Positions 16,031 to 25,185 of a stretch of 64,000 bases of DNA are shown here, one piece after another. This DNA comes from an uncultured marine group III euryarchaeote (lineage in GTDB: Archaea; Thermoplasmatota; Poseidoniia; MGIII; CG-Epi1): positions 1 to 64,000 of the forward strand of contig CACOJW010000003.1 in the NCBI GenBank assembly GCA_902627615.1. Direction: 5' to 3'. Position 1 is the stretch's first letter. The number at the start of each line of letters is the position of its first letter. The position numbers and the translations under genes are program-made. The notes beneath the pieces are model-generated. The model searched no databases and had not been told where the DNA came from. It saw nothing but the letters and a program-made list of their open reading frames with translations.

Positions 16031-16864
16031 ATGGCATTCCTGCGTCTATTCAGCTTATATTTCATGCTGACATTATTGATGATGTTTGTGGGATTCGTTG
16101 CTGCAGGTTCTTCCTACGGTATTCTTATATTTTCGATAGTAGCTATTGCTATCAACCTTTTCTCTTATTTTTACAGCGATTCAATAGTTCTAAGAGCCTA
16201 TGGTGCAAAGGTCATAGAGAGGCAAGACAACCCTAGATTATTTGGAATTGTTAAAAAAATTGCTGATTTAAATGGGTTGCCTATGCCAAGAGTGGCAATT
16301 GTTCCCTCATCTACTCCAAATGCTTTTGCAACAGGTAGGAATCCAAAGAATGCAGTTGTCGCAGCCACAACTGGAATAATGTCAGTTTTAGACGATAATG
16401 AGCTTGAAGGAGTTATGGCTCATGAAATGGCACATGTAAAGAACAGAGACACGTTGGTCATGTGCGTTGCAGCAACTATTGCAGGTTTTATTTCATTTGC
16501 AGCTAGAATGATGTGGTGGAATAGTATGTTTGGAGGCCGTAACAGAAATGTGCATCCAGGAATAATGATTTTAGTTGCTATAACTGCGCCTCTTGCAGCT
16601 TTTTTACTACAAATGGCAGTATCAAGATCTAGAGAATTTCATGCAGACGCAACAGCAGCCAAATTAACGAATAAGCCTTGGGCTTTAATTAGTGCTCTGA
16701 AAAAGTTAGAATGGGAAAATCATCGTAAGCCATTAGATTGTGGTTCACCTAGTAATGCAGCAATGTGCATTGTTAATCCACTTCGAGGTGGCGATTTTTT
16801 CATAAGCATGTTCTCAACTCATCCTCCAATGGAAAAGAGGATTAAGGCTTTGGAAAAATTGTGA
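16031..16864 (+). CDS. htpX: HtpX-like membrane zinc metalloprotease (M48)
   Basis: A 277-residue protease. Two hydrophobic segments occupy residues about 5-55, and two more lie at about 145-160 and 175-195. The zinc motif is HEMAH (His131, Glu132, His135), and the downstream glutamate is in SREFHADATAA. The active site faces the cytoplasm in the family, where HtpX degrades misfolded membrane proteins. The conserved PSSTPNAFATG and the final THPPMEKRI are present, so the gene is intact. It has its own promoter, and its stop overlaps the GTG start of the next gene. Confidence 0.9.
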   Translation: MAFLRLFSLYFMLTLLMMFVGFVAAGSSYGILIFSIVAIAINLFSYFYSDSIVLRAYGAKVIERQDNPRLFGIVKKIADLNGLPMPRVAIVPSSTPNAFATGRNPKNAVVAATTGIMSVLDDNELEGVMAHEMAHVKNRDTLVMCVAATIAGFISFAARMMWWNSMFGGRNRNVHPGIMILVAITAPLAAFLLQMAVSRSREFHADATAAKLTNKPWALISALKKLEWENHRKPLDCGSPSNAAMCIVNPLRGGDFFISMFSTHPPMEKRIKALEKL

Positions 16865-17574
16865 AACGAGCTTCATTAATTATTATTGGTGATGAAATTC
16901 TTTCAGGTAGAACTGAGGATAAAAATTTAGCATATCTTGCAAAGTGGTTAGGAAAACTAGGGATTCATTTATCGGAAGTTCGTGTTGTTTTAGATGATGA
17001 ATCAGCAATAATAGATGCAGTCAATGGTTTGAGGGTAAAATATGATTATGTTTTTACAACGGGCGGTATCGGTCCTACTCACGATGATATTACCACTGAA
17101 TGTGTTGCCAAAGCTTTTGGAGTTGAAACGCGCATAGATGACGATGCGTTAGGAAAAATGGAAGCATTTTTTGAAGGTAAAGAGCTAACAGAACCACTTC
17201 TTAAAATGCTTAGAATTCCCGAAGGTGGAGAATTAATCTATAGTCCTGCAACTAAGGCTCCAGGATACAAAATAGACAATGTCTTTGTTATGGCAGGTAT
17301 TCCAAAAATAATGCAAGGTATGTTAGAAGGTATGTACGATTATCTTGAGATAGGTAAAATAATGCATTCAAGATCTTTTGACATAATGGTTGGAGAAAGT
17401 TTCTTTGCAGAGGATTTAACACAGATTCAGGGTGACTTTCCGGAAGTACTAGTTGGTAGTTACCCCTTTTCAAAAGACGGGGTTTATGGTGCTACCATAG
17501 TTTTGAGATCTACAGATGAGTCTTTGTTGGACTCTTGTGAGCTTAAAGTTAAAGATTTAATTTCTAAATATTAA
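16861..17574 (+). CDS. MoaB/CinA-N-type molybdopterin-binding-domain protein
   Basis: A 237-residue protein starting with GTG, which overlaps the htpX stop by four bases. It has the MPT-binding pattern: IIIGDEILSGRTEDKN at residues about 6-21 and FTTGGIGPTHDDIT at about 62-75, as in the N-terminal domain of CinA and in stand-alone archaeal homologues. No C-terminal nicotinamide-nucleotide amidase domain follows. Archaeal short members are often annotated as molybdopterin-binding or competence-damage proteins; biochemical role is uncertain (possible ADP-ribose pyrophosphatase or molybdopterin handling). It converges on the minus-strand exporter gene, one base away. Confidence 0.82.
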   Translation: MKRASLIIIGDEILSGRTEDKNLAYLAKWLGKLGIHLSEVRVVLDDESAIIDAVNGLRVKYDYVFTTGGIGPTHDDITTECVAKAFGVETRIDDDALGKMEAFFEGKELTEPLLKMLRIPEGGELIYSPATKAPGYKIDNVFVMAGIPKIMQGMLEGMYDYLEIGKIMHSRSFDIMVGESFFAEDLTQIQGDFPEVLVGSYPFSKDGVYGATIVLRSTDESLLDSCELKVKDLISKY

Positions 17575-17575
17575 G

Positions 17576-20284
17576 CTATTCTTTTTCAGTTTCTTCAACC
17601 ATAGAATTTTTATCTTCTTTCTCCTCAGAATTGTTGCCGTTCTCTTCGCTACTGTCTTCTGTTACGTCTATAGATGAATTTTCAGATTTTTCCTTTGGTT
17701 CAGGTATTTGATTTTCATTATGATGCAGGTTCTCAGCTAAGTTGGAACTTTTAGCCCAAATCACTAGTATACTTGGTAAAACCCATACAGATGATAGGAA
17801 TGAGAATAGAATTGTTAATGCAGTAATAGTTCCAAATTGCTGCATTGGGACAAGTATTGATTGAGATAAAACTCCAAATGAGAGCACGGTAGTCATTGCA
17901 GCACCAAATAATGAAAAACCCGTGTTTTTTACAGTATTATTAACTGCATTTTCCAAAGAATGGTGTTCTTCAAGTTCTTCAATGAATCGGTGAGAAATAT
18001 GTATTGCATAAGTGACTCCTAATCCTATGGTTAATGCACCAATCAAAGTAGTCATAACATTTAGACTATACCCAATTACAACCATTGTTCCTAGGATCCA
18101 TGTTAAAACAAGTAAAACTGGAATAATAGTTAGCAAGCCTAACAGAGGTTGCCCATCGTTAATCCAGAAAACAGCAGTTAAAACAATAAAAGATAGAATA
18201 ATAGTGTACAATATAGATTGAATCATAGTAGAAGTAATTGTATCCATTACGACTACAAAAACAGGAGGTTGGCCTGTTGCAACAGCATTTATGTTGCTGC
18301 TTGATTCAATATCATCAAGTGGTTTAATGTCTTTATTGAGCTCTTCAGTAACTTCTATGAAATAAATATTCTTTGATTTAGTTGTTACCATAATGTAAGC
18401 TACAGTGTATTCGTTAGTATTTTCATCAAAGTAAATAAAATTTTGAATCATTGTTGGTTGATTTTCAAACATCCAATCAAGTAATTCTCTCACATCAGCA
18501 TCAGTATCTGGTATTCCATCTCCATCTGCATCAGTTTCATTTAACTTTTCTGCAAAAGTTGCATCCATCATTGCGGTAAACTGCATCGCAACCAATGGAG
18601 ACATTATCTCGCTGGGGTTTTCAGTAACGTAAATTCTTTCATTATCATCAGGTTCATTACTTAGTAATTCAGTTTGTGTCTGTTGCATTGCTTTGAAAAC
18701 AGCATTAGTTGCAATGTCCTCGCCACTGATATAAATGAATGATATTTCACCTGCTGTAGACCCAAAATTATCTTGGTAATAATTAAATTGTTGTACTATT
18801 TCAACTTCGTTAGGCAAGAAGTCTTCAGCATTAAATTCAGATGAAATCTGACTTCCTCCATATCCAGCTACTAAGGTTAAGGCTATGAAAAAAGCAAGAG
18901 ATTTTTCAGGATATTTAAGCGCTAAAATAGAGCCAATACTCATAAATTTATCAGATAGAGCATTACTCTCGCTACCTATTTTCTTGGCTTTAATAATATC
19001 TATATTTGTTTGAGATAATACCTCTTGATCTCTACTTTGGTACCATCTTGCCACCAATAATCGACATGCAGGAAGGAAAGTTACAAAGATAATAAATGCA
19101 GATAATATCCCTAAACCAGTTTGAATTCCAAATTCTTTTATTGGAGTTATTTCTGATGAAAGATTTGAGAAAAAGCCAATCATTGTAGTTATTGTTGCAA
19201 ATAAAAGCGCAGAACCTACAGAAATAATGGCAGTTTTGTTTGCTTTATCGATATCTCCATGTTCAACAACCTCCTCACGAAATCTCATAGTGAGGTGTAT
19301 CCCATAATCAACACCTAATCCAATTAATAAGATCGGAATAATAACTATGAAAAAGCTAGGTTCAAAATCTAGAATAACGCCAAATGCAAATGTCCATATT
19401 ATTGAAATAAATAAAGACAAGAGAGTTAGCCCCATATCAGTTCTCGATCTAAAAGTGAGCCAGAGAACTAACAAAATAAAACCTAGAACAAAAACACCCA
19501 ATCTATTGTTAACATCATTTTCAAAGTCGGTATTAACTTCTGCATCGATTGCACCCTGACCAAGAGAATATGCTGAGGTTGATTCTAATTCATTTTCTCT
19601 GTAATGCATTGAAATCCCTCCCATTAAGTTTTCAACTTTTGAGATTCTTTCTAAAGCTTGAACCGAATTTTCTCCATCTCTATTGCTGTTATCAAATGTC
19701 AACATCAAAATTGTAGATTTAGCAGATGCATCTCCGTTAAATTCACCTAGCATTTGGGAAATTGAGCTAGAAAAATTTTCATTTGCTAAGGCATCTTTGA
19801 GAGCAGTCTTAATTTCATCATCACTTTTAGCCAGGTAAAAAGTTCTTAGTTCATCTAGATTATTAGTACTTTGGTTAAACTGCACAGCAGCTAATAAATT
19901 AGGCAAAGCAAGAATACTGTTAGTCTTTGTTTCAGAATCGATTAAGCTTTCTGAAATTAATTTTGCATCCTCGTGAAATTGGTAATCTTCGCTTTCGTTT
20001 GTAAATGCAATTTGCAAATTTAAAATATCCACAAAAGCAGAAGAAGTTACAACATCATCCGATCTAATTAGAGTTATGATTGGATATTCCGTTTGAAATT
20101 TTTCACCAATATCGGTTAACGCATCTACAGTTTCATTTTCCGGAATAAATCCAGCTTGACTTGGGTCTCCAGGTGCCGGTGCGGTGGCCAAAATTCCAAA
20201 CATCAAAAATGTCACTGCTAAAATAGCTCCAATAACAGTCCATGGATTTTGGTTCACTCGCTGAGAAATATTTTCTAAAACCAT
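17576..20284 (-). CDS. MMPL/RND-family exporter
   Basis: About 902 residues from ATG 20284; a TTG at 20302 would add six. The protein has the duplicated RND plan: a first membrane helix (residues about 15-35), a large extracytoplasmic loop, then a six-helix bundle, repeated once. Conserved GLGVDYGIHLTMRFRE and LGVTYAIHISHRFIEE mark the equivalent proton-relay regions of the two halves. The second outer loop contains DADGDGIPDTDAD, a calcium-binding thrombospondin-3-like motif. The last 60 residues are a highly charged, Glu/Ser/Asn-rich tail. Archaeal and bacterial relatives export lipids, hopanoids or drugs; substrate unknown. Confidence 0.85.
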   Translation of the reverse strand: MVLENISQRVNQNPWTVIGAILAVTFLMFGILATAPAPGDPSQAGFIPENETVDALTDIGEKFQTEYPIITLIRSDDVVTSSAFVDILNLQIAFTNESEDYQFHEDAKLISESLIDSETKTNSILALPNLLAAVQFNQSTNNLDELRTFYLAKSDDEIKTALKDALANENFSSSISQMLGEFNGDASAKSTILMLTFDNSNRDGENSVQALERISKVENLMGGISMHYRENELESTSAYSLGQGAIDAEVNTDFENDVNNRLGVFVLGFILLVLWLTFRSRTDMGLTLLSLFISIIWTFAFGVILDFEPSFFIVIIPILLIGLGVDYGIHLTMRFREEVVEHGDIDKANKTAIISVGSALLFATITTMIGFFSNLSSEITPIKEFGIQTGLGILSAFIIFVTFLPACRLLVARWYQSRDQEVLSQTNIDIIKAKKIGSESNALSDKFMSIGSILALKYPEKSLAFFIALTLVAGYGGSQISSEFNAEDFLPNEVEIVQQFNYYQDNFGSTAGEISFIYISGEDIATNAVFKAMQQTQTELLSNEPDDNERIYVTENPSEIMSPLVAMQFTAMMDATFAEKLNETDADGDGIPDTDADVRELLDWMFENQPTMIQNFIYFDENTNEYTVAYIMVTTKSKNIYFIEVTEELNKDIKPLDDIESSSNINAVATGQPPVFVVVMDTITSTMIQSILYTIILSFIVLTAVFWINDGQPLLGLLTIIPVLLVLTWILGTMVVIGYSLNVMTTLIGALTIGLGVTYAIHISHRFIEELEEHHSLENAVNNTVKNTGFSLFGAAMTTVLSFGVLSQSILVPMQQFGTITALTILFSFLSSVWVLPSILVIWAKSSNLAENLHHNENQIPEPKEKSENSSIDVTEDSSEENGNNSEEKEDKNSMVEETEKE

Positions 20285-20335
20285 AGTATAATCTTTAATC
20301 AAGGTATAAAAAATTAATTAAAGTTATTTTTGTCC

Positions 20336-22789
20336 TTATCTCTCTATGGAGCGAACTAAATTTCCTAAATTCATATTGCGCAATCTCATCCAAGATGGAA
20401 CAGCAGCAAAAACACTAAGGAAAATAACAGATAAGATCATGACTATTGGAAGCCCAGTAGGAAAGAATACTGGAACAAAATAAATTTCGTATGTAAATGT
20501 TTCTAATAACCAAACAGCAATTGGATAGCCAATCAAGATTCCACTAATTCCAGCTATGGTGCCCATTACAAAGTTCTCAGCAGAAGTAGCTTTACTGATT
20601 ATAATGTCGCTAGTTCCTAATGTTTTTAGAGTAGCCATTTCACGTTCTCTTTCAAGCATATTGATTGTCGCAGTATTTGCAATGATTAGGAAGGCCATAA
20701 CTGCAGCTAAGCCGTAATACAAGTTAATGAAAAAGGTGAATAATGTCATTAATTCGTCAACTTGACTTTTTAGGTCATCTTTAGCAATTACAGCTACGAT
20801 ATAATCAGGAGCTTGACTATCTAACCTATTTGCATCGCCAGTTAGGTAAACTCCATTTATTGGTTTATCGGGTAAGTCAGGTAAATTTTCAATTTCAGTT
20901 TGGTTTAGAAGCGATGAATTTGCAGCTAAAGCTTTGATTTCCGTTTCCCATTCGTGTAACCATTCCTGAAGACCTTCAAGGCTCATAAATGCACCTCCTA
21001 ATATTTGAGTATGGATTGCAGCAACAGTTAAATTCTTTTTTTGGCCTATCAGTGTGGCTTCAAATGTATCATTTACAGATAATTTATTTCTCATTGCAAA
21101 TAATGAATCAACAATTACTTGATTATTTGCAGTAAACTGGATGAATTTATTTTCTGTAGGCAAACTAAAAACATCCCCATATTCAGAGCCAATTACTACA
21201 ATTCGTTCACCAAAAGCGCTAATTTCCCAAGATAAAACGGGACTAGCACTTTGAATGTAACTTCTATTTTCCAAGTCTTGAACTGCAAAATCTTCGTCTT
21301 GAGGGTAATCAAAAACAGCGGTGCCATCCCAGCCTGGCAAGTCAAAGCTAGTTTCGACAGCATTTTCGGTGCTTGACAAAATAACACCTAAAGCAAACGG
21401 AGTGACAAGCGCCAGTGAAAGCCCTACAGTAGTCAATACAGTCCTTGTCTGATTTCTAGAGAAGTTACGAAATGCCAGTCTTAGAGATAGTGGTAACTGG
21501 GAGCTAATTTTAGTTATATTAGAGTCTTTGAAGCTAGGTATGTCTGGAGACATTGCATCAGTTATCGTTAATTTTGCAGCATTTTTTACAGGCAATATTA
21601 TGAAAAGTAAGCTTGAAGCTAAGCTAAGAAGAATTCCTATTATCACTAATCTTGGAGATAAACCGTAAATAATTCCGGGAATTTCAGTAGCAATAGAATA
21701 TTGATATGTCATGTACATTGAAATACCAAATCCTGCAATTATTCCTCCTACTGAACCTACACTTCCTATGAATAATCCATACCAAGTATAAAAAGTTACG
21801 ATTTCATTAGAATTCATGCCAGTAGCACGCATCACGCCTATCTGTTTCTTTTGTGCCTGTATAATCCTGTAAAGATTTAGAGAGATAGTGCACCCAGCAA
21901 CTAGTAGCCAGATTCCGGCTAATCTCGGAGTTACCTGTTTGACACCCTTTTGGTCATTGTTGAGAATCATATAGGATTCCATGTTTTCTTTCGGGTACGT
22001 AGATAAAATTACATTATTTAGAGGCGTATTTTCAAAAGGATTTTTTGTTGTAGGTTCGGTTTTCCAGTCTATACTAACTTGATTTATTAATCCATCAAAA
22101 CCAGTTACATTTTGTAAAATTGGAAGATTAACAAATACTACGCCTATCGTTGATTGCCTCGGAACAAAAACTCCTTGGTTTCCAGTAATAATAAAATATT
22201 CAGCTGAAATCCCCACTCCAACAACTTCTGCAGTAATATTTACACTTTCGAATTCTATAGTCTCTTGATTAATTTTTATTATGGAAATATTGAAAGTATC
22301 TCCTATTCCATATCCATGATATTTTTCAAATCTAGATTCGATTACAATAGGTACATTTCCTTCTTCAGCAGACGCTGTAAGATCTTTTCCTTCAATAATC
22401 TCAACTTTATTGATATTTTGTTTTTCAGGTAATCCTAGAAGTTCGATAATTATTTCACCATTTTCACCTTCAGACTTACCATAAAGGTGCAATCTAGGTT
22501 GCATGGTTTCTATTTGTGGAAGGATATCATCTATACCTTCAGCTTCTTGCATTTGACTATACTCAGCAAGTTCTTCAGGTTTTGGAATAGGTATAGGTTG
22601 TAAATTAACCCATGAATCACCGAGATTCATTTCTTCATATTGCGTATCTACAGTTGTTTTGATATTTTCAGAAACTTGGAAAAAAGTAATAAATCCTCCA
22701 ATTCCCATTGAAATTATAATGATGGAAACAGCAATTTTTGGTAATTCTGCCCATAAATCACGTTTGAATTTGTTAAATACGATACTCAT
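20336..22789 (-). CDS. ABC transporter permease, FtsX/MacB family (fused double unit)
   Basis: An 817-residue permease with an N-terminal helix (ISIIIISMGIGGFITFF), an outer domain, a three-helix FtsX core near the middle (residues about 285-400), a further helix (about 450-470) with a second outer domain, and a second FtsX core at the C-terminus. This two-core arrangement is the LolC/MacB-like duplicated form. With the ATPase it would drive lipoprotein or macrolide-type transport, or mechanotransmission. Its ATG overlaps the stop of the ATPase gene by four bases, so the two are a transcriptional and translational pair. Confidence 0.85.
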   Translation of the reverse strand: MSIVFNKFKRDLWAELPKIAVSIIIISMGIGGFITFFQVSENIKTTVDTQYEEMNLGDSWVNLQPIPIPKPEELAEYSQMQEAEGIDDILPQIETMQPRLHLYGKSEGENGEIIIELLGLPEKQNINKVEIIEGKDLTASAEEGNVPIVIESRFEKYHGYGIGDTFNISIIKINQETIEFESVNITAEVVGVGISAEYFIITGNQGVFVPRQSTIGVVFVNLPILQNVTGFDGLINQVSIDWKTEPTTKNPFENTPLNNVILSTYPKENMESYMILNNDQKGVKQVTPRLAGIWLLVAGCTISLNLYRIIQAQKKQIGVMRATGMNSNEIVTFYTWYGLFIGSVGSVGGIIAGFGISMYMTYQYSIATEIPGIIYGLSPRLVIIGILLSLASSLLFIILPVKNAAKLTITDAMSPDIPSFKDSNITKISSQLPLSLRLAFRNFSRNQTRTVLTTVGLSLALVTPFALGVILSSTENAVETSFDLPGWDGTAVFDYPQDEDFAVQDLENRSYIQSASPVLSWEISAFGERIVVIGSEYGDVFSLPTENKFIQFTANNQVIVDSLFAMRNKLSVNDTFEATLIGQKKNLTVAAIHTQILGGAFMSLEGLQEWLHEWETEIKALAANSSLLNQTEIENLPDLPDKPINGVYLTGDANRLDSQAPDYIVAVIAKDDLKSQVDELMTLFTFFINLYYGLAAVMAFLIIANTATINMLEREREMATLKTLGTSDIIISKATSAENFVMGTIAGISGILIGYPIAVWLLETFTYEIYFVPVFFPTGLPIVMILSVIFLSVFAAVPSWMRLRNMNLGNLVRSIER

Positions 22790-23442
22790 TTGATTGTCTC
22801 TAGTATGCCTTCATTTAATTCGTATGCTTTATCCGCTATATCGAGATAGTCACCGTCATGAGTAGCTATAATTATCGTAGAATCTTTAGCTATACTTTTG
22901 AATAATTCTCTAACAGCAATGGAATTATTCTTATCTAAATTCCCCGTAGGCTCGTCAGCTACAATCAATGCAGGACTCTTTGCCATTGCTCTTGCAATTG
23001 CCACTCTCTGTTGCTCACCACCAGATAATTGAGCAGGGAATCGTTGGGCCTTGTCTCCAAGACCAACTTTTTCTAGTATCACTTTTGCATAATCTAAACT
23101 TTCACCTTTCAATTCTAGTCCTAGAGCTGCATTTTCTAAAACAGTAAGATTAGGAAGCAAGTTATAGAATTGAAAAATATATCCAACAGTATCCTTTCGA
23201 TAATCAGTTAGTTCCAAATCATTCATCTTTGAAAGTTCTGCACCAAGTATTTGGATTTGGCCAGTATTTGCTTTATCAATTCCAGCGATTAAATTTAGCA
23301 AAGTTGTTTTACCACTCCCTGAAGGTCCTAACAATACTACTAGTTCACCTTTTTCAATAGACAGGTTAATTCCTTTCAATACGGTTGTTTCATCGTAGGC
23401 TTTGTGGACGTTTGATAAACTTACTAAACTTGCCATAAGCAT
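22786..23442 (-). CDS. ABC transporter ATPase, LolD/MacB type
   Basis: A 218-residue ATPase with Walker A GPSGSGKTT, Q-loop FQFYNLLPNLTV, signature LSGGEQQRV and Walker B/D-loop VADEPTGNLD. Length and sequence fit the LolD/FtsE/MacB nucleotide-binding subfamily that pairs with FtsX-type permeases, and the permease gene follows with a 4-nt overlap. Two adjacent ATGs (23442 and 23436) are possible; a TATA-like TTATTATA lies just upstream on the minus strand and does not separate them. Confidence 0.9.
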   Translation of the reverse strand: MLMASLVSLSNVHKAYDETTVLKGINLSIEKGELVVLLGPSGSGKTTLLNLIAGIDKANTGQIQILGAELSKMNDLELTDYRKDTVGYIFQFYNLLPNLTVLENAALGLELKGESLDYAKVILEKVGLGDKAQRFPAQLSGGEQQRVAIARAMAKSPALIVADEPTGNLDKNNSIAVRELFKSIAKDSTIIIATHDGDYLDIADKAYELNEGILETIK

Positions 23443-23489
23443 TCTCTAGATTGGAGTATAATAAAAGCCGCGTCCTAATGCCTATATTT

Positions 23490-23735
23490 CTAACTTAAAG
23501 TACCAATTTTTTGCACTATCTTCTTCAACTCTTCGATACTTTTAGCAAAAGATCTATTGATTTTTAAAATTTCATCTCGTTCCTTTTGCAATTTTTTTGC
23601 TTCATAGAACAATCCTTTCATCAGTGCCTCTACGGTGTTTCCCGTTTCATCACAGGCGGGGCAAAAATCAAATAGTTCTTTATCGCTTTTGAATATTTCA
23701 CGCTTCACGTAATCTTCAAGTGTAGTTAGAGACAT
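23490..23735 (-). CDS. Small coiled-coil protein with one CxxC, unknown function
   Basis: An 81-residue protein. A single FCPACDE motif sits at residues 24-30, followed by a long charged helix from about residue 36 to 75 (EALMKGLFYEAKKLQKERDE and onward) with heptad-like spacing. A lone CxxC could bind zinc across a dimer or act as a redox pair. I recognise no family. It is divergent from the nuclease gene and transcribed in the same direction as the ABC pair, with 47 nt between. Confidence 0.55.
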   Translation of the reverse strand: MSLTTLEDYVKREIFKSDKELFDFCPACDETGNTVEALMKGLFYEAKKLQKERDEILKINRSFAKSIEELKKIVQKIGTLS

Positions 23736-23773
23736 ATTATTGCATTAAATATGGTTTTAATATTTGTTTGCTC

Positions 23774-23781
23774 TCTATACT
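23774..23781 (+). promoter_or_regulatory. TATA-like element of the nuclease gene
   Basis: TCTATACT begins 27 nt before ATG 23801, consistent with a leaderless start there. Confidence 0.4.
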
Positions 23782-23800
23782 CTTAAGTATGAGTTTGTAA

Positions 23801-25030
23801 ATGGAAACTAGGATGCAAAAAGCAGATTATTTAGCTAAAAAGAATGCTCACGAAAGAGATTCACATATTACATTTGATGAAGGCCCTCATATTTACACCA
23901 TTGATGGAGATTCGGACTACACTTCTGTTACATCATGGAATCATTCACATTTTCCAAAGTTTAATGCAGATTTAATAATAGAAAAGATGATGTCTTCACC
24001 TAGATGGCCTCAAAGTCCGTATTATGGGATGACTCCTGGGGAAATTAAGAAAAAGTGGAAAGACGACGGTCGTGCCGCTTCAGAAGCAGGCACAAAAATG
24101 CACTTAAATATTGAAAATTTCTACAATGGTCTTGATGTAGATGAGAATGATTCCTCTTTGGAATGGGTTTATTTTAAGCAATTTGAAGAGAAGATAGGGT
24201 CAAACTTAACTCCATACAGAACAGAATGGATGGTATGGGACAAGGAACTGCGTTTAGCAGGTTCTGTAGATATGCTTTTTGAGAATCCTGATGGAACTCT
24301 GCAAATATATGATTGGAAGCGTTCTAAAGAAATTAAGAAGGAAAATAGATGGGAATCAGCGCTAGTTGATTGCATATCTCATTTACCGGATGCTAATTTT
24401 TGGCATTATTCACTCCAGTTAAATACTTACAAATATATTATAGAGAAAAATTATGGTAAGAAAGTTACAGATATGTTTTTAGTTTGTCTACATCCAAATA
24501 ATAAAAATGATTCATACATAAGATATGAAGTTCATAATATGGAGCAAGAAATGAATGATTTAATTGGTCTAAAAATAAAACACACAGTCACAGATAATGT
24601 TCAAAATTCTAGTGATACCACTTATGCAATGACAGCCGCAGAAGCTGCAGAAACTGTTGATAAATTAGTTCAAATTAAAAATAAGAAAAAAGACATGCTA
24701 TCAGACATAGAGGCAACAATCGAAACTCTTGAATCTAGATTAATTGGCTATCACGATTCCTCAGGTATGAAAACTGTATTTGGAAAGGATTACAAAGTTA
24801 CATTCAACAAAGATGCAGGATTCAAAGTACCTGACAAGAAGGATTTAAGAAGGTATGAATTAGAATCTGCACTGAAAGAAATGGAATTATGGGAGCAGCT
24901 ACAAGAAATGTCTGCATATAAGTTGAAAAAAATGTTAAAATCCGATGAAATGAATTTAAATCAGAAAGAAAAGCTTTCAGAATTAATGGACAAGGATGAA
25001 AAAACTCGAGTAAGTTTGAAAAAATTATAA
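23801..25030 (+). CDS. PD-(D/E)XK nuclease (RecB/viral exonuclease-like)
   Basis: A 409-residue protein. The RecB-type nuclease motifs are in order: AGTKMHLNIE (His101, Glu105), AGSVDMLF (Asp157) and IYDWKRSK (Asp171, Lys173), giving the D-x13-DxK metal site. The N-terminal TSVTSWNHSHFPKF also resembles the entry region of phage and large-virus exonucleases. The C-terminal 130 residues are charged and helical. Family members resect DNA in recombination or defence. It lies 154 nt upstream of a DNA methyltransferase on the same strand, so a modification-linked role is possible. It could equally be a housekeeping repair exonuclease. Confidence 0.72.
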   Translation: METRMQKADYLAKKNAHERDSHITFDEGPHIYTIDGDSDYTSVTSWNHSHFPKFNADLIIEKMMSSPRWPQSPYYGMTPGEIKKKWKDDGRAASEAGTKMHLNIENFYNGLDVDENDSSLEWVYFKQFEEKIGSNLTPYRTEWMVWDKELRLAGSVDMLFENPDGTLQIYDWKRSKEIKKENRWESALVDCISHLPDANFWHYSLQLNTYKYIIEKNYGKKVTDMFLVCLHPNNKNDSYIRYEVHNMEQEMNDLIGLKIKHTVTDNVQNSSDTTYAMTAAEAAETVDKLVQIKNKKKDMLSDIEATIETLESRLIGYHDSSGMKTVFGKDYKVTFNKDAGFKVPDKKDLRRYELESALKEMELWEQLQEMSAYKLKKMLKSDEMNLNQKEKLSELMDKDEKTRVSLKKL

Positions 25031-25111
25031 ATTAAAATATTTATATCTATAAAGTTTGCGTTTTATTCATTAGTATATCAAAACATAAGCATTATATGTA
25101 CGCAGGTAGAA

Positions 25112-25185
25112 TTTGTAGAGCCCCGGCAGTCGGAGAGAGTCTACATTTACTTTCCCTCATTCCACCCCGGGGCAACTTGTACAAA
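25112..25185 (+). promoter_or_regulatory. Long hairpin in the leader of the DNA methyltransferase gene
   Basis: Two nested inverted repeats flank the start codon: TTTGTA (25112-25117) with TACAAA (25180-25185), and GCCCCGG (25120-25126) with CCGGGGC (25167-25173). The 3' arm ends on the A of ATG 25185. The G+C-rich arms stand out in A+T-rich DNA. A TATA-like TATATG (25093-25098) would start RNA near 25120, giving a leader of about 65 nt. It could be an attenuating RNA hairpin or a DNA operator; the symmetry alone does not say. Confidence 0.45.

Noticed and set aside
25120-25173. tRNA-like element on the minus strand with a perfect seven-pair acceptor-like stem.
   Set aside because: Only 54 nt long, with no T-loop or D-loop consensus.
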